NCBI GenBank assembly: GCA_019925095.2
Contig: CM034402.1
Location: 6,149,501 to 6,213,500, forward strand
From: Dendrolimus kikuchii
Taxonomy: Eukaryota; Arthropoda; Insecta; Lepidoptera; Lasiocampidae
Reading direction: 5' to 3'
DNA length: 64,000 bases
Position numbers and translations under genes: made by a program. The notes beneath the pieces were generated by a model that worked only from the letters and a program-made list of their open reading frames with translations, had not been told where the DNA came from and did no database searches. Position 1 is the stretch's first letter. Each line of letters starts with the position of its first letter. This document shows, piece by piece, positions 1 through 9,992 of the stretch.

Positions 1-436
1 TACTGTCTTCTTTAAAGGTTGAGAAACGAGCAAACAATTTACCTTTTGATAAGCGTACGAAAATATTCTATGTATGATTCTTGTACAAATATTAATAGAA
101 AAGCTATAAGAATGTCTATTATTTTATCAAAATACTCTTAGGTTGCTGCTTTTTGTAATTGTTTTATTTGGTAAGCAAAAGCTTTTATTTCTTTCTTTTA
201 TAGAAATAATAATTTGCAAACTACAGCAGACTTAGGATTGAATTAGAATTCAGACGCGAAAAAAACAAAGTAAATAGATAGAGATATAAGTTCAAAAATT
301 TTACTGAAATGTTTTAATGCGTTCTATTCTGTCAACATTGTATAAGTTATAATTAAATGCATTACCTGTATTAATCACGCAGAACCCTATGCCGGTACTG
401 CAAGTCACTGAAATGCAGTCATTTTTACATTTTTTA
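1..436. other. AT-rich stretch without recognised feature
   Basis: AT-rich sequence with homopolymer runs. I see no coding frame of substance, no inverted repeat and no match to the repeat families elsewhere in the window. Confidence 0.5.
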
Positions 437-716
437 AAGAATACAATTTCCTGCGGCCGGGCGGCCTTTTGTAAGAGGTGACAAAACAAGCCACAGCCAG
501 GGGGTAGGGTTTTGTCCGACTAGATGGCTACCACCCCTGGTCGAGAGTCGACGATTTGTTGTGTTCCAGCATTAATGGCCAGGTTCCAGTATGCCTTTAG
601 AGAGCGGCAGCACATTGGTAGCACCTTTGTTGTTACAAATGTCCATAGGCGATGGTAGCCGCTTACCTTCAAGAGGGCTATCTGCCTGTCTGCTGAAATC
701 AGGCGATAAAAGCACA
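437..716 (+). repeat. A-tailed retroposed element (family S1), 5'-truncated, diverged
   Basis: First of about 20 copies or pieces of an interspersed element called S1 here. The full form is about 310 bp: it starts near 'atccgtgcaggaacggag', passes through 'cctgcggccgggcggcct' and 'ggatggctaccacccctgg', and ends in 'ctcctgcaataaaaaa'. I give the strand so that the A-rich tail is on the right. This copy lacks the first 20 or so bases and its tail is degenerate. The A tail and 5' truncations point to retroposition (SINE or LINE 3' end); the class is inferred, not proven. Confidence 0.8.
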
Positions 717-1149
717 TTGGAGAAAAAATTTAAAGAAGTGTTTTACATATTCTTTTTGGTTATATAATAATTTATAAGATATAATATAATATAAGATTAA
801 CTACATATTAAGTTCACGTTGATACCTACAAATTCATGCATTAAAATAAAGAAATTTAATTGAGCTCACAGATGAAGCACTTCGTTTATTTATTGATGTA
901 TAAATATGGATCTGATATACCTACACAAATATTCATTCAATAAATATTACGTACAAAGAAACATTTTTCTATTACTCCGGATCTTAAAACGTGGAAAGAA
1001 TCAGCGCATCACTTTGTCCTCATTGCCCAATGTAATCAAACTCCACACAATTTTCTCTAAAAATATGTGTGTATTTTTAAAGAAAAATATTTGCTGGATT
1101 CCGTTTCTTTTTTTGCGTATTGTAAAACTCTGTATATACAAATAAGAGA
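717..1149. other. AT-rich stretch without recognised feature
   Basis: A 79-codon open frame lies here (906-1145, plus strand), but it is AT-driven, has no recognisable motif and I do not call it a gene. Confidence 0.5.
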
Positions 1150-1272
1150 GAGAGATAACACTTTATTGCACACCAAAATATGCAATTATAAAATTAGACC
1201 ATATTTATAATATTTTCTAGGCAATACAATAGGCGGCCTTATCGCTCAAAGCGATCTCTTCCAGGCAACTTA
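1150..1272 (-). repeat. LINE 3'-end fragment (family L3, 'agcgataaggccgcc')
   Basis: Reads on the minus strand as a piece of a repeat whose hallmark is 'gagatcgct...agcgataaggccgcc' followed by an AT-rich end with 'caataaagtg'. Other copies are at 12164-12303, 17855-17900 and 58709-58850. The polyadenylation-like end suggests the 3' end of a non-LTR retrotransposon or a SINE derived from one. Confidence 0.65.
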
Positions 1273-1315
1273 AATCAAAGAAATTTGAATCAGGTCTAAA
1301 ATAAGTACCAACAAG

Positions 1316-1468
1316 TATAGGAAACGTAAATAGCCTTCTAGGCACCTTACCCATAGAAGACGGTGATCTAGGCTCAGTATTCTACTTATAGTCTTGAGGG
1401 ACTATGAGTAGAATACAATACAAATAAGCTAAATTTTCTTGCATTGTATTCGATTATATGTAATTTAA
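1316..1468 (+). pseudogene. LINE reverse transcriptase C-terminal end plus 3' UTR fragment
   Basis: The plus strand encodes the last residues of a non-LTR retrotransposon ORF2: a GN(V)NSLLGTLPIEDGD segment ending in VFYL and a stop at about 1398, then an AT-rich 3' UTR. The same coding end and UTR occur at 54005-54160, where the frame reads AIQRGNVASLLDTLPIED. Retention of only the 3' end is the usual result of incomplete reverse transcription. An S1 copy begins directly at its end. Confidence 0.75.
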
Positions 1469-1781
1469 TCCGTGCAGGAACGGAGAAAGAATACAATTTC
1501 CTGCGGCCGGGTGGCCTGTCGTAAGAGGCGACAAAACAACCCACGGCCAGGTGGTAGGGCATTTGCCCGACTGGATGGCTACCACCCCTGGTCTAAAGTA
1601 TGTCGCCATAACAACCTTGAGTTGTGTTCCGGCATTAGTCACCAGGTTCCAGTCTCCCTTAAGAGAGCAGCAGCGCATTTGTAGCAACTTTGGTGTTGCA
1701 AATGTCCATAGGCGATGGTAACCGCTTTCCATCAAGTGGGCCGTCTGCCTGTATTTTGATCTCCTGCAATAATAAAAAAAA
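1469..1781 (+). repeat. Retroposed element S1, full length
   Basis: Near-complete S1 copy from 'ccgtgcaggaacggag' to 'ctcctgcaataataaaaaaa'. It abuts the 3' UTR of the LINE remnant on its left. Both strands carry long open frames, but these recur in every copy and are a property of the repeat rather than a host protein. Confidence 0.88.
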
Positions 1782-2389
1782 TATATACAGCTTTATACAT
1801 GAGTACAATATTATTTTTGTTACTGAAAGATTATGACATATCTATGTTAAAACCTCATTGTAACTCGATTTTTTTATAACAATCATAAGGATGCTACAAA
1901 AAGACATATAAAATATAATATTGAGTCGTGCTATATTTACCTACCATTTCAATAATAAACGTTGTAACACAAACAATAAACTCGACAAACAAATTAAAAG
2001 AATTAAAACAACTTTAACTCCCCGTTCAATAAGCAGTTATCGCGCTATAAACGCTCGGCTTTGAAAAGAATACGGTCGTTTTGTTATTGTCCCCTCAAAA
2101 AAAGAAAGAATAACTTTTCAAACTCAAGAGTTAAAATATTGATTAACAAATAAGGGATTGGCGTTTAGTTGAGTTATGTCTGCTTAAATATATGTGTAAT
2201 TTGATTTTTAAGTTTAATAAAATCATTTATAGATGGTTTTTGAACAAAAAACTTACATTGTACACTCGTGGAATTAAAATGTTCGTCACCTTAAAGTCGA
2301 CTGTTGTTTGCAAGAGTACAATAAATAATACGGTCAACATTTTAATAAATGTTACGTTTGTAAAATATTAACTGTGCCAGTGACTTCGT
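1782..2389. other. AT-rich stretch without recognised feature
   Basis: No coding frame, inverted repeat or known repeat seen. Confidence 0.5.
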
Positions 2390-2548
2390 GTGTGTGGATT
2401 TTTTTTCTTGGAATCCTAAAAGGAAGGTAGCCTAAGTTATAACTTATGATATCAGCTATCTGCCAGTGAAAGTCCCGTAAAAATCGGTCAAGGCGTTTCA
2501 AAGACTATCTGGAACATCCAGACAGACAAAACATTGTAAAATTGATTT
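2390..2548 (-). repeat. Helitron-like fragment (family He2)
   Basis: Minus-strand sequence matching the 3' half of the element at 38319-38575: shared modules are 'cagctatctgcca', 'gaaagtccc' and the 'ccagacagacaaa' block. Both termini are missing, so the Helitron-like label rests on the better-preserved copy. Confidence 0.6.
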
Positions 2549-3104
2549 TTTGATATAGGTACCATATATACCTTCATATGCATTTAGTAAGAAGCTGTTA
2601 TTCTGACGTTAGAAACAGACACTTAATTTATTTATTTGCATGTATAGATAGAAACGTGAAAAGAGGAAATTGCAATGTTGACAATGACAAACGCTGACAT
2701 TAATATGAAACGAAGAGGATATAATCACTACGCTTATCATAAATATTAAAACCAATAAAAAAGTTTTGCATTTCTAAACAATCTTCATAGACAAGATAAA
2801 AAAATCAAACAACTTTGACCTAAGTAATTTTAAACTTTATTGTCAAACAGTTAAATATAATTTTCTATGGAACAGAGCAGACTTGCTCTGTGACTTAGTT
2901 AGAAAAGGTAACATGTGCTCGCGGAACGTTAAATGAATCAATTTGAAAACTGGCGAACTTTAGAATTCCGCCACTGTACATTAATGATATAATGCTTTTC
3001 CTAACCGATCTTGGTTACAGCAACAGCTGTATATTGTGATTTTAGATCTTTGATTTTTTAAGGATTTTTGTCAGTTGTGCTCGAAATCATTCGTACTCAT
3101 ATTT
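2549..3104. other. Stretch without recognised feature
   Basis: AT-rich, no coding frame or repeat recognised. Confidence 0.5.
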
Positions 3105-3415
3105 ATCCGTGTAGGAACGGAGAAAGAATACAATTTCCTGCGGCCGGGCGGCCTGTCGTAAGAGGCGACTTAACAGCCCACAGCCAGGTAGTAGGGCATT
3201 TGCCCGACTGGATGGCGACCACCCCTGGTCTAAAGTATGTCGCCATAACAACCTTGAGTTGTGTTCCGGCATTAGAGACCAGGTTTCAGTTTCCCTTAAG
3301 AGAGTAGCAGCGCATTTGTAGCAACTTTGGTGTTGCAAATGTCCATAGGCGATGGTAATCGCTTTCCATCAAATGGGCCGTCTGCCTGTCTGCTGATCTC
3401 CTGCAATAAAAAAAA
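3105..3415 (+). repeat. Retroposed element S1, full length
   Basis: S1 copy from 'atccgtgtaggaacgg' to a tail of eight A residues. It is close in sequence to the copies at 1469 and 61546, suggesting relatively recent spread of this subfamily. Confidence 0.88.
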
Positions 3416-3826
3416 CTCAAAATAAAATAAAAATAGACTAAAACTCTTAAGTAATTGAAAATATAATAATTGTTTATAAATGCCTCTGTGCCACAACGGC
3501 TCAATATTTAAATGTTCGTCTCTTTTAAAGATTATCTCGACTAGGCTCAGCTCAGAAAAGCAGCATAATAGATTATAATAAAATTTTAGTGATAAAATCC
3601 TACACCTGTTTTAATATTTTATAATAAAAAAATGTGTATGTTCTATTTTCATATATCACAGGGTTTTTTATGTGTGAATCTACTTTTCTCCGACATGATG
3701 AAGACCTTTTAAAGTCTTATTACCAATTAAATATCAATATTTACTTTATATATAATCTCACGGGTGATACACACAGGTGTAATCTCACAGGTTTTAGAAG
3801 GTCTATTTATAATATTATATTTTAAA
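3416..3826. other. AT-rich stretch without recognised feature
   Basis: No convincing coding frame; the short open frame near 3634 is AT-driven. Confidence 0.5.
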
Positions 3827-4246
3827 AAAACACGATGCATTTTTTTAGATTTGTTTGTTCGGGATTCACGTAAAAACTATTAGGCCGCTTTCAATGCGGT
3901 TTTCGCTGATTAATAGCAAATTCCTAAACTTAACATCTGCGCTACTTTTTATCCTGGAAAGCCCGCGGGAATTTTTCTGGGAATTACTTAATATGGCCAG
4001 ATTAAAAAAATCAAATTCCATGTGATTTTTCCGCTGATCGATAGAAAATATTTAATTTTTTTATCCCAGGAATCCCGCGGAAATTTTCCCAGGAGGGGTT
4101 TGTAGTTTTTCGGATGTATAATTAGCTTAGTCCGACACAGTTTCCACTTAACCGATAGCTGACATTCTTTTTTAAAATTCTGTAATACTTTATGTCCGAG
4201 AATCCCGCGGGAATTTTAAATCAAACGTGGACGAAGTCGCAGTCAT
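3827..4246 (+). repeat. Interspersed repeat with three 'cccgcgggaatttt' modules (family R3)
   Basis: Begins with 'gtttgttcgggattcacgta', contains 'tttcaatgcggttttcgctg', and carries three degenerate modules, each with a 'gatcgatagaaaatatt'-like start and a 'cccgcgggaattttcc' end, spaced roughly 110-140 bp. It ends with 'cgtggacgaagtcgc', also seen at the end of the Helitron-like element at 38319. Shorter copies lie at 60649 and 63040. A non-autonomous rolling-circle element is my inference. Confidence 0.65.
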
Positions 4247-4923
4247 ATCCTGCTATAAATATAAAATTAATGTCTCACATAAACGAAGTGATGGACATGG
4301 ATAGTTTTAAATATATTTTAAGTTGCGAATCCGTTTTGTATTACTCCAAGTAACACAACTTGTCGTTTCAAAGCCGAATTGTGGGTAACTTTTATTGCTT
4401 TTATTCGACTACTATCGAAGTTTTCTGTTCACATATCTATTGGGCTGCGAACAATCGGCCGAGTTGAATTGTGTGCTGTAAATAGCTTGTTTTAAAAAGG
4501 AACAAAGAAAATTTCTTTTTATTGTTTTATTGGATACACGAGTGGTAATAACGAGTTTTTGAAGACTTTTCTTCAGGTTGTTTAGTTGTGTTATTCTGGC
4601 ATTGTGAAATATTTTTTATACGACAAATGTGTCAATGTGGTTAAGGTGACAGTTTGAAGATAATTTTTAATATTTTTAGTAATACCATCTTAGTTTTAAA
4701 TATAGCTTTTGATGCTGCTTCACTCACGTAAACCTTTGCTCTGTTGGGTAAAAATGATTAGCCGTACTGTTAGGCATTTTTCTGGGAAAAACACTGTTCA
4801 TGTAGTCAGTAATGGATATATGGATATATCAATATAATATACTCTTTTATACAGCAATACACACCATACTTGGAGAACTATTTAATTCGAATTCTGAACG
4901 AAGAATACCGATCTAAAGTATTA
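4247..4923. other. Stretch without recognised feature
   Basis: Moderately AT-rich, no coding frame or repeat recognised. Confidence 0.5.
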
Positions 4924-5248
4924 TCTATATATATAAAAGAAAGTCGTGTTAGTTACACTATTTATAACTCAAGAACTGCTGTACCGATTTGGCTGAAAAT
5001 TGGTGGGAAGGTAGCTTAGAACCAGGAGACGGACATAGGATACTTTTTATCCCGTTGGAACTGGTAGGTGGCGCTGAGAACGGGTTCTAGAATTCTATTA
5101 ATCACCTGATTTTGGTGATTTTGTTTTTGTGTGTTTGAGTGGGTCCCCGGATGGTTTAAATTCATAATTGAAACCGGTAGGTGGCGCTGGGATCGGGTCC
5201 TAGATTTTTATTTTTGCACAGCAGGATAACGTCTACCGGGGCCGCTAG
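4924..5248 (+). mobile_element. Helitron-like non-autonomous element (family He1)
   Basis: Starts with A|TC ('tctatatatataaaag') and ends with GCCGCTAG|T. A 5' TC, a 3' CTAG and insertion between A and T, with no terminal inverted repeat and no target duplication, are the hallmarks of Helitrons. It has no coding capacity. Relatives are at 20335-20537 and, on the minus strand, 31529-31978. They share the blocks 'ggtaggtggcgctg' and 'gtttgagtgggtccccgg'. Confidence 0.82.
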
Positions 5249-5509
5249 TTAATTATAAAGTATAATTTTCACATTATAATTAGCCAATTTAGAGAGCTAC
5301 TACGGCATGTGAATTCGACGAAAGTCGAAATGAGAATGAATGATCTTTCATCAGTACGCCCGCTCGCTTTTATATCCAATTAGTAAAGACAACTATTCGG
5401 AAATATTAAAATAGGTAGTCAAATAATAAGTAGCCTTGGAACAAATGTTATTGACAATACTTAATAAAACATATTATGGCACGCATTATCCATGAGCGTA
5501 CGAGCAGGA

Positions 5510-5977
5510 ACGTCTCCCCGCTCGGTACTACTAACCGCCAGTAAGAGCGCGGGTGAAGACCGCCTTCGCCTCAACCCGCAACACCGCGACCAGTGGCACA
5601 GCGGGCCTCCGTGACGCGGAGCAGCGGGCAAATAGCTATCAAGGGAGCAAAGGATTTATCACCCCGCTGACGAAGTGGATGTGTTCTGAATCCCGGGGCA
5701 CATTCAGCCACTTTGCGCTGGATCGGACTGGGCGTAACTACGTTCTAAGTATCAGCCTTTCCTACATAAAAAGCGCGGAGCACATGGGAGGAGGGTGGTT
5801 TTAGTGGGTAGTGGTTGTTGCCCGTGCGACTTCTCTGAGTCTCCACACAGCTGGTTGATTACTGTTTGGATTGCCCCTTATTAAAAGGTAAAGCCTCCAT
5901 GATCAACTATGGTCTAATCCCTTGCAAAGGACCCAGTATTGTGCGTAAATAGCATTTCCCCCGCCTTAAAAAAAAAA
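5510..5977 (+). repeat. GC-rich retroelement 3' end with A tail (family G1)
   Basis: A sharp rise in GC, no long conserved frame, and a run of ten A residues at 5968-5977 suggest the 3' UTR of a non-LTR retrotransposon. A related, more decayed copy with 'gtaactacgtttt' and 'aaaggacccagta' blocks and an A tail is at 30480-30748; a partial relative is at 23230-23500. The LINE clade is not identifiable from the UTR. Confidence 0.6.
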
Positions 5978-6269
5978 GCTATCAGCCTTATTGCGCATGC
6001 ACAGGGCCTATACCCCGCGTAGCGAGAGTGGCACGCCAGGTGGCGCGTGCATCCTTTTTATCCTCGCGCTTTCTGTTATGTCGTTGATTACTCAGCTAGT
6101 TTACCTTTTTCTTTTACTCGCCTATCTATATATCGATGGCTCCTACGTATACTATCGTAAGCCACAAAATGGCAATTTTCATGTTTTAAGTGATTCATAA
6201 TTAATGAATTATTTACCATCGATTCCAAAAACAAGAATTTAAATATCATTAAAAACAAAAAAGTTTTTT

Positions 6270-6910
6270 CCCGTATATAATCGTATGTAATTCAAATAAG
6301 CGCCGTATACTGGCGTATTGTCCTATACGATCTTTTACGGGGGAGGGACGCGAGCGGGTAAATAGTCATTGCCTATAGTAAATGTCATTTACGATTTTAT
6401 ACGTGGAGAGAGTATGTGCGTCCATACTTGCCGACAAACTATAATTTTATGGTCTATGGATTTATAAAGATTGATGTTTTAAAAAATGAGTAATATATCT
6501 TCAATTAATTACTTAAAACTATATTCGAGAGGTTTCAAAATATCCGATATTGCTCGTAAATCGACCTCATTTAAAGATGTTGTATCCGATTTTATTGATG
6601 GAAACGAAGAGTATTCCCATTTCCATGTCAGTTTGCAGGAATCTGATAGAGACCAAGGTAAGTTATAAAGGTGCATCATTCTTTTATACATATTTTTTAT
6701 ATTTTTTTAGTTGTTGATACTACTTGGTCAAAAGAATATTAAGTAACACATAAGATTATGTACGCGACTATTTGCTAGAAAAAATATATCGTATGTGACA
6801 CATAGGATATTTTACGTGGGATTTTTGAGTAATATAATTATCGTATGTAATACATATAATTTTTTACGCCGGATTTTAAAGTAATATTATTATCGTATGA
6901 ATTAGTTACT
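6270..6910. repeat. Degenerate 'tatcgtatgtaat' direct repeats in transposon 5' region and first intron
   Basis: The motif 'atcgtatgtaa' or close variants recurs repeatedly (about 6287, 6790, 6840, 6890), each followed by 'cataggatattttacg'-like sequence, in units of roughly 55-65 bp. They lie on both sides of exon 1. Subterminal repeats like these often bind transposase; that role is inference. Confidence 0.5.
6486..6657 (+). CDS. Transposase relic, exon 1 (N-terminus)
   Basis: ATG at 6486 opens 57 codons starting MSNISSINYLKLYSRGF and ending ...DRDQ with one extra base. It is followed at once by a consensus donor, CCAAG|GTAAGT. Splicing to the acceptor TTTCAG at 7079 keeps the frame (the split codon becomes GAT). 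It is the first coding piece inside the T1 transposon. The reading frame itself is intact. No domain is recognised in this acidic N-terminal part. Confidence 0.6.
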
Positions 6911-7079
6911 ATTATTATCGTGGTTCATATCGATGTAATTGATAATGTATGTGTAACTTACTATTATATACTTCGGTAATTTATGAATTAATAAGTATTG
7001 TATACACGATTATCTTTATTTTACTTTTGTAAAAATTACAAAAAGTAGCTAATCTTATGTTTAGCTTTCATTATTTCAG

Positions 7080-7198
7080 ATTCTCCATTGCCTGAGGCAG
7101 TTAATTTGTCAGAAATTGAAGAACTTTTTTTAAATGACCCACAGCGATTTAAACAAATCCATCAAGTTTACTGTCCAGTGATGATTATGATCATCATT
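7080..7198 (+). pseudogene. Transposase relic, exon 2, frameshifted
   Basis: Follows a clear acceptor (TTATTTCAG). The phase-compatible frame reads PLPEAVNLSEIEELFLNDP and then must shift after about 7155 to continue as LLSSDDDYDHH before a GTAAGC donor at 7199. An acidic, Asp-rich N-terminal segment is typical of this kind of insect transposase-like protein. The frameshift marks it as decayed. Confidence 0.5.
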
Positions 7199-7315
7199 GT
7201 AAGCCTAAGTTTATTGAATCTCATTTTCTAGAAGCACGCTAAAATATTACATTACTATAGTAAATACAAAATATATTTTAATTTTATTCAATTTATGAAG
7301 TTACTTTTTTTTCAG

Positions 7316-8703
7316 ACGAAGATTTAGTTGGCACTGCTACTTTGTCTGCTTAGTCAAAGCATGAATATACTCTTGAAATGTACCTTATGATTTAGATAAC
7401 TAACTGTTTGAAAATCCCAAAGACATTTCACCCATCTCCCCCTGAATGTTCCATTGAACCATTTAGATGGTGACTGTATGAATGATTTTTGTCCTTGTAT
7501 TGTTGGTAGTACAATACAACAACCGCTAACACAACTTGTTTGTATTTCTGATTATTTTACACCCCAAGCAAATTCGGCAAACTTCAGTCGGAATAAAAAA
7601 CAAATTAAGAAATGGTCAAGGTAATGGTGAAGGAAATACGAGACTAAGTGGAAAGATACGAAAATAAAAAATTGATAAAGCATACATGACTCGTAGAGGT
7701 TATAAGAAACCAACGAAAAATATAAAATCAGCTTGTAAATGGCGCATGAACTGTATCGAAAAGTTTTCAAACAATCACAGAAAAAAAATCCTTTTTAATG
7801 ATTTCTGGAAATTAGGCGATCATCATAAACAAAGGGTTTATATCTTTAACCTAGTAAGCCAAAATCTCAAGAGACGAGTTTATATTGATACTAAATCTTG
7901 TTTAAAATACAAGTACGATGAAATATAAGTTTCCTCTTGCGAGTAGTGAAAACGCAAAAGGAAATCAACTGATCGTATGCAAGAAGCAATTTTTATCAAC
8001 GTTGTTGATTAGAGAACAGTTTGTGAAGAGCCATTCAGAAAACTAACTCCTTATCAGGCACTGACGTTCAAGGTAGGTAAGCAAAAGAAGTAAGAAAAGT
8101 GTATGTGACCATATAAATGCTTACAACCAGAAAAGTTCATTATGTTAGAAAATATACGACCAGATTATACCTAGATAGTGACTTAAACTTTTATAAGCTA
8201 TTTATTATGTACAATGAATGGTTTGATCCTATATATAAAAATAAATGTATTGAGGTAAAACTGAAACAGACCGTCAATACAAAAACTGTTGCCTATCATA
8301 ACTTTAAGATAAGCTTTTTCAAACCAAAGAAAGGCCAGTGTAATACATGTCATGAATACATGAACACTAAATCCCATAAAAAAACTGAACATGAAAATTA
8401 CACTACTCATAGTTTTCCCGAAAAAATAACCTCTTCATACATGTGGCATGAAGCTGAAAGCAAAAGAGGTGTCAACAAGGTGTCTTGTCTTGTCCGAAAA
8501 AAATTGTATTCAGTGGAGTGAAAGCATGTGCTATCGTATTTAGGTTTTAGTCAAAACAAAACAGGAACCGAATTGTGTTTGCTGCCTATTTGATATTGTC
8601 ACAGAAATACAATGTCACCATCAAACAATTGAAGAAAGGCCAGACCCAGTAAGAAGGCGATGGTCTTTACGCCTTAATGGAAAGATGTGCCAAAAATTAG
8701 TAC
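7316..8703 (+). pseudogene. Transposase relic, main body, many frameshifts and stops
   Basis: After an acceptor (TTTTTTTCAG, ending 7315) the strand carries disjoint frames that together resemble a multi-copy insect transposase-like family. These are a Lys/Arg-rich block with CKWRMNCIEKF and FWKLGDHHKQRVYIF (7686-7923), a block with CKKQFLSTLXIREQFV (about 7970-8030), YLDSDLN and FFKPKKGQCNTCHEYM with a CxxC pair (8117-8521), SKRGVNKVSCLV, then SQNK and an EGDGLYALMERCAKN end. Order and spacing fit the family, in which a D-x-x-x-QN motif and 'GHT-x-E-D' region form part of the catalytic core. Here the expected aspartate before SQN is lost and the frame is broken. The label 'DDE-type' is inference from recalled family patterns. 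Confidence 0.65.
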
Positions 8704-9039
8704 ATACATACATACATAACTTCACGCCAGTTCCCTTGCGGGGTAGGCACGAACAACAGAGCGCCATTTAGGATTATTCTTACACACCTCACTTGCTTCT
8801 TTGACATTCACAACTCTTGTCATGCACGCTCGTCTGTTCTTAAGGCTCCTAACATCACCTTCTGCTAGTACACGATCAATTTGATCATGGAAAGTGTGTC
8901 GTGGCCTTCCACGACTTCTGCATCCATCCACTTTTGCATTGTATATCTGTTTATTCATTCTTTCATCATGCATTCTTTCTACATGTCCGAACCACCGGAG
9001 CATTCCTTTCCTTACCTTCACCCCGACACTATCTTTCAC
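8704..9039 (-). mobile_element. 5'-truncated RTE-like LINE, 3' end, with 10-bp TSD
   Basis: Minus strand encodes a LINE ORF2 C-terminus: VRKGMLRWFGHVERMHDERM, then RSRGRPRHTFHDQID and KWRSVVRAYPARELA with stop, followed by a (ATGT)n tail at 8704-8717. It is flanked by AAATTAGTAC at 8694-8703 and 9040-9049. The tail, truncation and duplication show target-primed reverse transcription. It interrupts the T1 transposase relic and is therefore younger than it. The same LINE occurs at 24598, 53518 and 58182. Confidence 0.9.
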
Positions 9040-9104
9040 AAATTAGTACTACGAATTAACTACATATTATTATAGTTTCTCTAGTTTTCGCGACTATATT
9101 ATAC

Positions 9105-9335
9105 ATAATAAAACTACGTTTAACGACTTTAAGTCTGGTAATTTATTTGATTTTTATTATTCGGACGTTTCGGCCACTTTTCAGTAGCCGCGATCACGGA
9201 AGGCAAAGATGTCAATTGTCAATGAATATTGTTAAAGTTTTCTTTCGCCTGCAGCCAAGTAAATAATCATTTTGATTAATTAGTTTTAATATTGTTTATG
9301 ATTATTATTTACTCTAAGTGAGCTTAATATAATTT
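9105..9335 (+). repeat. Interspersed repeat R4
   Basis: About 230 bp from 'taataaaactacg' through 'gacgtttcggccacttttca' and 'gtcaatgaatattgttaaag' to 'atttaccacc'. A second copy in the same orientation is at 28485-28715. The 'acgtttcggc' block resembles a sequence common in lepidopteran Penelope-like or LINE repeats, but I cannot classify it. Confidence 0.65.
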
Positions 9336-9425
9336 ACCACCGTTTCGCAACATGTTTTGGCTTGAAGAGAAGACACGACACAAGAAACTCTTCAGTAACA
9401 CGCCTAGCTTTAATAATTTTATATA

Positions 9426-9726
9426 TCAGCCCATAATGTCCCACTGCTGGTCTCGGGCCTCCCATTATAGGGGGAACGGACAGTATACCCGCCACGCTTG
9501 TCCAAGCGCGGCTTGGCAGGTTTGACACATAGGTTATCTCGATGTGCAGGTTGCATCACGATGTTTTCCTTCACCGTTGTTACGTTACGTGGTAATTATA
9601 ACAATATGCACATTAGATCAGAAAGCTGACTAGTGGTGCATACGTTCCGACCAGGATCGAACCCGCGTCCTTTGAGCCTGGGACGCGTGCTCTAGCCATT
9701 ACTCTACCACGACTTTTTTTATATAT
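9426..9726 (-). mobile_element. tRNA-derived SINE with 15-bp TSD
   Basis: On the minus strand the right end carries a tRNA-like head with A-box-like 'tagagtaatggctag' and B box 'ggttcgatcc'. The body contains the lepidopteran SINE block that reads 'cccactgctggtctcggg' on the plus strand. Perfect 15-bp duplications TAATAATTTTATATA flank it (9411-9425, 9727-9741). Internal pol III promoter boxes drive such elements. It lies inside transposon T1. It is not a functional tRNA gene, since no cloverleaf closes. Confidence 0.88.
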
Positions 9727-9789
9727 TAATAATTTTATATAGTATCAAAATGGGTGGGAGGTAAAATAAAAAGTAAAAAAGCCTTTTCG

Positions 9790-9992
9790 AACATTTGTCC
9801 GTCTGGATGGCTATCGCCCCTGGTTTAGAGAATGCCGCCAAAACAACCTTGAGTTGTGTTTCGGCTTTAGTGGCGAGGCTCCAGTCCCTTCTACGAGTCC
9901 GGCAACACATTGGTAGCACCTTGAGTGTTGCAAATGTTCATAAGCAATGGTAACCACTTTCCGTCTGTCTAGTGTAATCCAGCAATAAAAAA
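9790..9992 (+). repeat. Retroposed element S1, 5'-truncated, diverged
   Basis: Begins inside the element at 'gtccgtctggatggctatcg' and ends 'ccagcaataaaaaa'. It lacks about 90 bp of the 5' part and several blocks before the tail. Nested inside transposon T1. Confidence 0.75.

Noticed and set aside
1454..1735. Recurring protein-like frames with GYHRLWTFATPKLLQMRCCS in many places
   Set aside because: They are antisense or sense frames of the S1 repeat, appear in every copy, vary by frameshift, and do not start or end consistently.
5553..5804. 83-codon GC-rich frame at 5.5 kb
   Set aside because: Within the 3' region of an A-tailed retroelement (G1); the relative at 30480 does not keep the frame.
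9640..9713. tRNA gene suggested by 'ggttcgatcc' and an A-box-like word
   Set aside because: It is the head of a SINE flanked by a 15-bp duplication; the arms do not form a cloverleaf.
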